From Paludibacter sp. (GTDB lineage Bacteria > Bacteroidota > Bacteroidia > Bacteroidales > Paludibacteraceae): a stretch of 6,138 nucleotides of DNA. The stretch covers positions 1 through 6,138 of the forward strand of contig JANJXE010000123.1 of NCBI GenBank assembly GCA_024709185.1, given 5' to 3'. Made by a program: the position numbers and the translations under genes. This document shows positions 1 through 5,347 of the stretch, piece by piece. Each line of letters opens with the position of its first letter. Positions within the stretch are counted from its first letter, which is position 1. The notes below the pieces were generated by a model, which was given only the letters and a program-made list of their open reading frames with translations, was not told the DNA's origin and did no database searches.

Positions 1-1483
1 TCGTTGGGTTTTCATCCATTCGGATGTTTTGCGGACCTTCGTGCACATTCAGGAAATGGCCAATGCCGTGTCCCGTACCATGACCGTAATTAATTCCCAG
101 ATCCCACATGGCTTTGCGTGCAAGAATGTCGAGCTGTGAACCACGCGTTCCGACGGGAAATTTTGCAGTTGCAATACCTATATGTCCCTTTAAAACTAAT
201 GTATTATCTGTTTTTTGTTGAGAAGTGGTTTTTCCCAGAGTGAGGGTACGGGTAATATCGGTTGTGCCCTGCAGGTATTGTCCTCCTGAGTCGAGCAATA
301 GAATATTATCCGGAGTCAGTTTTGAATCTGAAGTTTCATCAGCACGATAGTGAACAATAGCACCATGCCCTGCAAAACCGGCAATGGTACCAAAACTTTC
401 GCCAAAGAAGTCACCTTGTTGAGCTCTGAATTGAGCCAGTTTGGCCGCAATACTTACTTCCGACAGTTCTCCGCTGTTTATGTTGTTTTCCAACCACATC
501 ATAAAACGAGTCAGTGCCACACCGTCTTTCAGCATTGCTTTGCGGATACCTTCCAGTTCCACATCGTTTTTAATTGCTTTCAGTTTAAATACCGGCGACA
601 TCTGATTAATTTTCGTGCAGTTTTTCGGAATAGCTTCAAACAGTGACTGATTAAGTTTAGCTCCGTCGACCAGTACTTTGTTTTGCAAGCCAATGTTTTT
701 CAGATCTTCAAATATCGACAGATACGGTTTTACAATTACCTGTTCGCCTGCCAGATAAGCTGAAGTTTCGGGAGTCAGTTTCACTTCATCAATATAGAGT
801 ATAGTATTTTTTGTGTCGATTAACGCGTAGGCAATTACCACCGGATTATACGCCACATCGCGTCCGCGGATGTTGAACAGCCAGGCTATATCGTCGAGGG
901 CGCTCATCACAAATACGTCGGCATGTGCTTTCTGCATTTCAGAACGAACCAGTTGGATCTTCTCTTTACAGCTACGTCCGGCCTTTTCGGCACTAAATAC
1001 AAAAAACGGGTCGAAGGGCAGGGGAAAACGGTCGGTCCATGCTGTTGCCATCAAATCTGCTGAAACAAGCTGCAATCCGTTCATAGTAAGTTCCTTTTCC
1101 ATCGAAGCAAAAGCATTAAGCGAAAACATCTGAGGGTTCACTGCTACTTTTTCACCGGGTTTGAGCACCTGTGCCAGCCAGCTGAGCATGTCGGGTGTTT
1201 CGGGCAACCCCATTTTCATCAACTCAAAGCCTGTCCCCTTAAGCTGTTCGCTGCCCTGTAGAAAATACCGTGAATCGGTCCACAGGCCAGCTTCACAGGT
1301 AGTGACCACTGCTGTACCCGCCGAACCATCGAATCCACTGATCCATTCCCGTTCTTTCCAGAAATCGGCAATATATTCACTGGCGTGCGGATCAGTACCC
1401 GGTATAATACAGGCAGCCACACCTGCTTTTCGCATTTCATTTCGTAAAATCTGAAGTCGTTGAGGTATTGTATTCATATTCAT
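1..1483 (-). CDS. pepP: Xaa-Pro aminopeptidase (aminopeptidase P, M24B), C-terminus cut by window
   Basis: Cytosolic metallopeptidase that removes an N-terminal residue preceding proline. Reading the minus strand from ATG at 1483-1481 gives 494 residues (MNMNTIPQRLQILRNEMRKA...) without a stop, running off the window. The layout follows the three-domain, XPNPEP1-like form: two creatinase-like N-terminal domains (WTDSRYFLQG, Arg72) and a pita-bread catalytic domain from about residue 310. Visible active-site residues are His378 (GHGAIVHY), metal ligands Asp398 (LLLDSGG) and Asp409 (TTDITR), His472 (GHGTGHGIGH) and His481 (NVHEGP). Their spacing matches human XPNPEP1 (H395, D415, D426, H489, H498). 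The two glutamate ligands would lie about 34 and 48 residues after His472, just outside the window. About 100 residues are missing relative to the usual ~590-600. A second in-frame ATG lies two codons in (1477). No signal peptide is seen. The gene is divergent from infC with its own promoter. The symbol is borrowed from the E. coli family member. Confidence 0.95.
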   Translation of the reverse strand, partial: MNMNTIPQRLQILRNEMRKAGVAACIIPGTDPHASEYIADFWKEREWISGFDGSAGTAVVTTCEAGLWTDSRYFLQGSEQLKGTGFELMKMGLPETPDMLSWLAQVLKPGEKVAVNPQMFSLNAFASMEKELTMNGLQLVSADLMATAWTDRFPLPFDPFFVFSAEKAGRSCKEKIQLVRSEMQKAHADVFVMSALDDIAWLFNIRGRDVAYNPVVIAYALIDTKNTILYIDEVKLTPETSAYLAGEQVIVKPYLSIFEDLKNIGLQNKVLVDGAKLNQSLFEAIPKNCTKINQMSPVFKLKAIKNDVELEGIRKAMLKDGVALTRFMMWLENNINSGELSEVSIAAKLAQFRAQQGDFFGESFGTIAGFAGHGAIVHYRADETSDSKLTPDNILLLDSGGQYLQGTTDITRTLTLGKTTSQQKTDNTLVLKGHIGIATAKFPVGTRGSQLDILARKAMWDLGINYGHGTGHGIGHFLNVHEGPQNIRMDENPT

Positions 1484-1500
1484 TGTTTATTAAGTAGGAG

Positions 1501-1532
1501 CAAATGTAAGAAAAAAGAGTCGTTACATCAAA
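1501..1532 (-). promoter_or_regulatory. Bacteroidota-type promoter of the aminopeptidase P gene
   Basis: On the minus strand TTTG (plus 1532-1529) is followed by 20 nt and TACATTTG (plus 1508-1501). This is an exact match to the primary sigma factor consensus of Bacteroidota (TTTG at -33, TAnnTTTG at -7). Transcription would start near 1494-1497, leaving a leader of roughly 12 nt before ATG at 1483. No Shine-Dalgarno sequence lies in that leader. Confidence 0.75.
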
Positions 1533-1547
1533 ATATCCCAGTATCTA

Positions 1548-1578
1548 TTTAATAATTAAAAATAATTGTGTATATTTG
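1548..1578 (+). promoter_or_regulatory. Bacteroidota-type promoter of the infC-rpmI-rplT operon
   Basis: TATATTTG at 1571-1578 matches the -7 consensus TAnnTTTG exactly. TTTA at 1548-1551 is a one-mismatch -33 box with a 19-nt spacer. A start near 1583 would give a leader of about 55 nt before the proposed infC start codon. The -33 boxes of this and the divergent peptidase promoter are only about 15 bp apart. Confidence 0.6.
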
Positions 1579-1624
1579 CGGGCTGAAAATGAGAGAACAA
1601 ATTCTTGAATTATAAACTTAAATT

Positions 1625-1630
1625 AGGAGG
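1625..1630 (+). promoter_or_regulatory. Strong Shine-Dalgarno sequence that decides the infC start
   Basis: AGGAGG lies 9 nt before the ATA codon at 1640 but 21 nt before the first TTG (1652). It therefore supports initiation at ATA. It stands out because the starts of rpmI, rplT, yebC and the minus-strand genes show only A/T-rich leaders, as is usual in Bacteroidota, whose ribosomes normally sequester the anti-Shine-Dalgarno. Confidence 0.7.
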
Positions 1631-1639
1631 AAACAAGCA

Positions 1640-2197
1640 ATAGCTAAACAATTGATTATCAGACAGCGTAAAGCGCCGGAAAGAGAGATGCCCCATCGTA
1701 TAAACGAGAAAATTAAGGGTGTTAAAGAAGTCCGGTTGGTTGGAGAAAATGTCGAAATAGGCGTTTACTCTATCGATGAAGCCATGAGAATTGCAGACAA
1801 TCTGGAATTGGATTTGGTAGAAATTTCACCAAGTGCCGTGCCTCCTGTTTGTAAAGTAATTGATTATCAGAAGTTTCTATACCAACAAAAGAAACGTGAA
1901 AAAGAACGGAAAGCAAACTCTACAAAAATTGTAGTGAAAGAGATTCGTTTTGGTCCGCAGACCGATGATCACGATTTCAATTTTAAGTTGAAGCATGCTC
2001 AGGAATTTCTCAAAGAAGGACACAAAGTTAAGGCGTATGTGTTTTTCAAAGGTCGTTCCATCTTGTTCAAAAGTCAGGGAGAAACCCTTCTTGCCCGTTT
2101 TGCACAGGAACTGGAGGATTTGGGTAAGCCCGATCAGTTACCTCAACTGGAAGGTAAGCGTATGATTATTACCCTGTCGCCTAAAAAGACAAAATAA
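1640..2197 (+). CDS. infC: Translation initiation factor IF-3, probable AUA start
   Basis: IF-3 binds the 30S subunit, blocks premature 50S joining and proofreads the start codon and initiator tRNA. From ATA at 1640 the product is 185 residues ([14 protein letters not shown]...). The N-domain has HRINEKI (19-25), VRLVGEN (31-37) and the signature [16 protein letters not shown] (57-72). A lysine-rich linker follows (82-97). The C-domain has [15 protein letters not shown] (99-113), [11 protein letters not shown] (129-139) and [14 protein letters not shown] (170-183). The frame is open only from 1622 (TAA at 1619-1621) and contains no ATG or GTG before the conserved region. The TTG at 1652 is too far from the AGGAGG. 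ATA is thus preferred, in line with the AUU start of E. coli infC, which lets IF-3 repress its own synthesis. First gene of the operon with rpmI and rplT; product identity is certain, the exact start is inferred. Confidence 0.95.
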   Translation: MAKQLIIRQRKAPEREMPHRINEKIKGVKEVRLVGENVEIGVYSIDEAMRIADNLELDLVEISPSAVPPVCKVIDYQKFLYQQKKREKERKANSTKIVVKEIRFGPQTDDHDFNFKLKHAQEFLKEGHKVKAYVFFKGRSILFKSQGETLLARFAQELEDLGKPDQLPQLEGKRMIITLSPKKTK

Positions 2198-2251
2198 AAA
2201 ACTCTCCCGTTGAGGGACAGATAATACAAACAAACAATTAAAATAACAGAA

Positions 2252-2446
2252 ATGCCGAAAATGAAAACTAACTCCGGTGCCAAAAAGAGGTTCGCCCTTA
2301 CCGGAACAGGAAAGATCAAGAGAAAACATGCATTTAAAAGTCACATTCTGACCAAGAAGACTACAAAGCAAAAACGTAATCTGACTCAAACAGGCCTGGT
2401 GGCTAAGGTTGACGAAAAGAATGTACGTCACATGCTTTGCATCTGA
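2252..2446 (+). CDS. rpmI: Large-subunit ribosomal protein bL35
   Basis: Small, very basic protein of the 50S subunit, 64 residues, the usual family length. It opens with the family signature [14 protein letters not shown] (1-14), continues with the [14 protein letters not shown] segment (18-31) and [11 protein letters not shown] (34-44), and ends in VRHMLCI. The start lies 54 nt after infC and has an A-rich leader without a Shine-Dalgarno sequence. Order infC-rpmI-rplT is conserved across bacteria and suggests a shared transcript. In well-studied species this operon is feedback-regulated by bL20. Confidence 0.97.
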   Translation: MPKMKTNSGAKKRFALTGTGKIKRKHAFKSHILTKKTTKQKRNLTQTGLVAKVDEKNVRHMLCI

Positions 2447-2494
2447 TCATCAGTTGAACTTTTAATTACATCAATTACTCTAAGTATTAAAACA

Positions 2495-2539
2495 GAATGC
2501 ATTCAGCTTTAAGTTTCCCTTTCAGGAGCGCTGACATTC
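2495..2539 (+). promoter_or_regulatory. Bulged hairpin just upstream of rplT, candidate bL20 feedback site
   Basis: GAATG (2495-2499) pairs with CATTC (2535-2539), and TCAGC (2503-2507) pairs with GCTGA (2530-2534). This makes 10 base pairs interrupted by a 3-nt bulge (CAT, 2500-2502), with a 22-nt loop containing AGGAG (2524-2528). The 5' arm is also part of a perfect palindrome GAATGCATTC (2495-2504), so alternative pairings exist. It sits in an unusually long 108-nt spacer between rpmI and rplT and ends 15 nt before the rplT ATG. No function is proven; the regulatory reading is an inference from the known habit of bL20 to bind mRNA of its own operon. Confidence 0.35.
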
Positions 2540-2554
2540 ACAAATCATTTTTTT

Positions 2555-2905
2555 ATGCCAAGATCAGTAAATCACGTTGCTTCACGTAAAAGAAGAAAAA
2601 GAATTTTAAGCCTCACCCGGGGTTATTTCGGAGGCCGTCGCAATGTTTGGACCGTTGCAAAAAATACCTGGGAAAAAGGTCTGCAGTATGCTTACCGCGA
2701 TCGTAAGAATAAAAAACGTAACTTCCGTGCATTGTGGATTCAGCGTATCAATGCTGCTGCCCGTCTGGAAGGTATGTCGTATTCGAAGCTGATGGGTGCT
2801 CTTCACAAATCGGGTATCGAAATGAACCGTAAAGTGTTGGCCGATCTAGCAATGAATCATCCTGAAGCATTCCAGGCTATCGTGCTCAAAGCAAAAAACG
2901 CCTAA
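2555..2905 (+). CDS. rplT: Large-subunit ribosomal protein bL20
   Basis: bL20 binds 23S rRNA early in 50S assembly. Length is 116 residues, within the family norm of about 114-118. Family segments are [20 protein letters not shown] (1-20), the GYFGGRRN motif (23-30), [20 protein letters not shown] (46-65), [25 protein letters not shown] (75-93) and [12 protein letters not shown] (95-106). The N-terminal third is the long basic extension that threads into rRNA; the globular C-terminal part is the portion that represses its own operon in E. coli and B. subtilis. The ATG follows a T-rich leader with no Shine-Dalgarno sequence. The gene ends 20 nt before an intrinsic terminator, which closes the operon. 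Confidence 0.97.
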   Translation: MPRSVNHVASRKRRKRILSLTRGYFGGRRNVWTVAKNTWEKGLQYAYRDRKNKKRNFRALWIQRINAAARLEGMSYSKLMGALHKSGIEMNRKVLADLAMNHPEAFQAIVLKAKNA

Positions 2906-2925
2906 GCGAAACCTTGTACATAACT

Positions 2926-2958
2926 AAAAAGGGTGTTGATCTTTCAACCCCTTTTTTT
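2926..2958 (+). terminator. Rho-independent terminator after rplT
   Basis: AAAAAGGG, a bulged T (2934) and GTTGA (to 2939), then loop TCTT (2940-2943), then TCAACCCC followed by seven T (2952-2958). GTTGA pairs with TCAAC and GGG with CCC, with A/T pairs extending the base. It closes the infC-rpmI-rplT transcript and ends only 13 nt before the yebC ATG. Confidence 0.85.
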
Positions 2959-2971
2959 AATCAAAATATTT

Positions 2972-3685
2972 ATGGGAAGAGCGTTTGAATACCGAAAAGC
3001 GACCAAGATGAAACGCTGGGGTAATATGGCCCGGGTGTTTACCAAGCTTGGAAAACAAATTACGATTGCAGCTCGCGAAAGTGGTGCGGATCCTGAAACG
3101 AATCCTCGTCTGCGCGTACTCATTCAGCAATCGAAGAAAGAAAATATGCCCAAGGAAAATGTTGAAAGGGCAATTAAAAAGGCAACTTCGAAAGATGAAG
3201 CCGATTACAAGGAAATGGTTTACGAGGGATACGGTCCCAATGGCATTGCCATTGTAGTGGAAACTGCGACCGACAATCCAACGCGCACTGTAGCCAATAT
3301 CCGCAGTTATTTTAACCGCTATGGTGGTTCACTGGGAACAACCGGCTCCCTTCAATTCCTTTTCGATCACAAATGTGTGTTTAAGATTTCACCTAAAGAA
3401 GGTGTTTCGCTCGAAGACCTGGAGCTGGAGCTGATTGATTACGGGGTAGACGAATTGGTAGAGGATGAAGACGGCATAATACTGTATGGTGAGTTCCAAT
3501 CCTATTCTTCCATTCAAAAACACCTGGAAGAAAATAGTTATGAAATTCATTCCGCTGAGTTTGAGCGTATACCCAATGATATGAAGGAGCTCAACGAGGA
3601 GCAAAAAGCACAGGTTCAGAAGCTACTCGATAAAATCGAAGACGACGAAGATGTGCAGAATGTGTTCCACAACATGAATGAATAA
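2972..3685 (+). CDS. yebC: YebC/PmpR/TACO1 family protein
   Basis: 237-residue cytosolic protein. The family was long annotated as a DNA-binding regulator; recent work on bacterial YebC and mitochondrial TACO1 points to a ribosome-associated factor relieving stalling at proline-rich sequences. The start MGRAFEYRKATKMKRWGNMA is the variant usual in Bacteroidota, so ATG at 2972 is chosen; an in-frame TTG at 2933 would lie inside the terminator stem. Visible blocks: N-terminal three-helix domain with ARVFTKLGKQI (20-30), NPRLRVLIQQSKKENMPKENVERAIKK (44-70), YKEMVYEGYGPNGIAIVVETATDNPTRTVANIR (79-111), GGSLGTTGSLQFLFD (118-132), LELELIDYGVDE (150-161) and an acidic C-terminus IEDDEDVQNVFHNM (222-235). 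The neighbourhood of IF-3, bL35 and bL20 suits a translation role. The terminator directly upstream suggests transcription by read-through. Confidence 0.93.
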   Translation: MGRAFEYRKATKMKRWGNMARVFTKLGKQITIAARESGADPETNPRLRVLIQQSKKENMPKENVERAIKKATSKDEADYKEMVYEGYGPNGIAIVVETATDNPTRTVANIRSYFNRYGGSLGTTGSLQFLFDHKCVFKISPKEGVSLEDLELELIDYGVDELVEDEDGIILYGEFQSYSSIQKHLEENSYEIHSAEFERIPNDMKELNEEQKAQVQKLLDKIEDDEDVQNVFHNMNE

Positions 3686-3687
3686 TG

Positions 3688-3814
3688 TTTAATGATAAAT
3701 GATTAATGGGTGCTATTAAGTGATGAAACACTTTTAAAGAATCTTGTACGGTTACAAAACTGATTAAATGTAAATCGAATATACAATACCACCCATTAAT
3801 CATTTATCATTAAA
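3688..3814. repeat. 127-bp palindromic intergenic element with 25-bp perfect inverted repeat
   Basis: The left arm (3688-3712, TTTAATGATAAATGATTAAT followed by GGGTG) is the exact reverse complement of 3790-3814. After one C/C mismatch the pairing continues for four more base pairs (3714-3717 with 3785-3788), making 29 of 30. The interior holds two small stems: AAGTG (3718-3722) with CACTT (3729-3733), and TTGTA (3744-3748) with TACAA (3753-3757) around a CGGT tetraloop. The left arm starts 2 nt after the yebC stop, and the right arm includes the stop codon of the convergent DUF4301 gene. There is no U-tract typical of an intrinsic terminator. No target-site duplication or ORF is seen. It may be a 3'-end structure protecting both messages or a MITE/REP-like repeat; copy number cannot be judged from one window. 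Confidence 0.75.
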
Positions 3815-5330
3815 ACTGGTGTTCCTGTCGTAGTAAATCGTTTACTGTTTTTACAGGATTAAAGGTTTCAATGGGTACTTCAACGAAAATGGTGTTCCAG
3901 TCCGACATGGAGCCATTCCACAATCCCGGCAATTCCAATGCTTTTAACTCTTTTCCACCTTTCGACTTCAACGAAATAAAGCCGGTGTTGTGATCCACAT
4001 ACTGTAGTAAATCGTATTTTTCACCTTTGTGATTTCGAACAGCACAAACCAAATCTACCGGATTGAAATGGGTGGAACGCATCATTTTTTCTTTCTCCAC
4101 CGGATTGTCAAGTGCAATTTGAGAACTTTCGAGAATCTGCGGAGAGACAGTTCCGTCGGCATTTACAGTTAAGAACGGACCTCCCCCCGGTTCACCGGTA
4201 TTGGGAACCATTCCACAAACCCGCATCGGACGATTCAGCTTGGTGTACAGGTACTCCTGCAAGGTCAGACTATCCATTTCCGAAATCCCCGGATGGATAT
4301 TGTTCAGCTCTTGTTCACAGAAATCTGCAATTTCCCAAAGCCGTTCCTCTGCCAAACGACCCTCTTCCATTTCGCGAAGAAAGGCGAAGCTTTTTTCCTG
4401 CAGTTCGACGAGTATTCCGGCAAGCATCTTTTTGTAAATTACAGTTGGATTCTTTCGGGCATCAGGAACTACATTGTCAATATTTTTGATGAATATGATA
4501 TCGGCATCCAGGTCGTTGAGGTTCTCAATCAGTGCTCCATGTCCTCCCGGACGAAATACCAGCTGTCCGTCTTCCCGGAATGGTTGATTTTTTTCATCGG
4601 CTGCAATGGTATCGGTAGATGGTTTTTGTTCCGAAAAGCTGATGTGAAGATGAGCATTGAGTATCTTTTCATACTCTGCTTTCACTTCGATCAGGTGCTG
4701 CTCGAAAAGCTGTCGGTGTTCGGTGGATACAGTAAAGTGAATGTTTACCTCGCCGCTGTTGTTCATTGCATACAGTGCCCCTTCCGAAAGATGTTCCTCA
4801 AAGGGCGTTCGGCTCTTATCTCCATACGTGTGAAATTGAAGCAAGCCTTTTGGTAACGCACCGTAATTCAACCCGTCTTTATTCAGGAGTAAATCCACGA
4901 TAGTCTTGAATTTCTTTGCTTCAATCAAAGCAGGAATATTGCTACCGGTTTTTTCAAGGCAAACTTCGTTTAGCAAGGTATAAAAGGCAAACTGATTGAT
5001 GTGTTCAAAAAACTGAAGTTCGGCCGGCTTTACAGGATGCTCCGAATCACCTGAAAGAAATTCAAACAAATCCTTAAACATGCGACTGGCAGCTCCTGAT
5101 GCCGGTACAAATTTTACGATGGAAGCACTTCCCTTGAGGTACTGATCCCAGCGTTCGAGATAGGCACAAATAGTTTCATGCCCGGGTTGCAGTAAACCCT
5201 GGTCGGGTGTAGCCGGACTGATGATATCAAGAAAAGGAAAACCTGTTTCAAATGAATGAAGCTGTGTGTTGATTTTTTCTTTCGATATTCCTTTCTTTTC
5301 CAGTATTTTTAAGTCGTTGTTGGTTAGCAT
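3810..5330 (-). CDS. DUF4301 family protein, possible nucleotidyltransferase-fold enzyme
   Basis: 506 residues, the usual length of DUF4301 proteins, which are mainly from Bacteroidota and lack an assigned function. No signal peptide or membrane segment is visible, so it is probably cytosolic. Several motifs recall sugar-1-phosphate nucleotidyltransferases (GT-A fold): a glycine-rich N-terminal loop followed by a basic residue, KFVPASGAASRMFK (73-86); LPKGLLQFHTY (159-169) followed by TPFEEHL; RPGGHGAL (260-267); and IIFIKNIDNVVPD (278-290), resembling the metal-binding aspartate strand of UDP-sugar pyrophosphorylases. Further conserved-looking blocks are CGMVPNTGEPGGGPF (372-386) and GLWNGSMSDWNTIFVEVP (469-486). 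The enzymatic reading is an inference from these motifs. The ATG at 5330 lies 17 nt after the stop of the upstream TPR gene, indicating cotranscription; no Shine-Dalgarno sequence is well placed. Its 3' end abuts the palindromic element facing yebC. Confidence 0.85.
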   Translation of the reverse strand: MLTNNDLKILEKKGISKEKINTQLHSFETGFPFLDIISPATPDQGLLQPGHETICAYLERWDQYLKGSASIVKFVPASGAASRMFKDLFEFLSGDSEHPVKPAELQFFEHINQFAFYTLLNEVCLEKTGSNIPALIEAKKFKTIVDLLLNKDGLNYGALPKGLLQFHTYGDKSRTPFEEHLSEGALYAMNNSGEVNIHFTVSTEHRQLFEQHLIEVKAEYEKILNAHLHISFSEQKPSTDTIAADEKNQPFREDGQLVFRPGGHGALIENLNDLDADIIFIKNIDNVVPDARKNPTVIYKKMLAGILVELQEKSFAFLREMEEGRLAEERLWEIADFCEQELNNIHPGISEMDSLTLQEYLYTKLNRPMRVCGMVPNTGEPGGGPFLTVNADGTVSPQILESSQIALDNPVEKEKMMRSTHFNPVDLVCAVRNHKGEKYDLLQYVDHNTGFISLKSKGGKELKALELPGLWNGSMSDWNTIFVEVPIETFNPVKTVNDLLRQEHQF

Positions 5331-5347
5331 AGTTTGTAGCTTTATGA

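Noticed and set aside
350..1454. Plus-strand open frames of 87-98 codons within the left region
   Set aside because: They lie opposite the continuous, motif-rich aminopeptidase P frame and resemble no protein family.
2202..2220. Small stem TCCC-GTTGA-GGGA between infC and rpmI as a terminator or attenuator
   Set aside because: Only four contiguous pairs plus two after a mismatch, and no T-tract follows.
2509..2516. TTAAGTTT/TAAGTTTC as a -7 box for an internal rplT promoter
   Set aside because: It misses the final G of TAnnTTTG and no TTTG lies at the right distance upstream.
2933..2971. TTG at 2933 as an earlier start for yebC
   Set aside because: It falls inside the terminator stem, and the extra 13 residues are not found before the conserved MGRAFE start of the family.
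3713..3789. A small gene inside the palindromic element
   Set aside because: No open frame with a plausible start and length is present in the 77-nt interior; stops are frequent.
4112..4856. Overlapping plus-strand open frames of 78-187 codons
   Set aside because: They are antisense to the DUF4301 gene, show no recognisable domain, and have no promoter-like leader.
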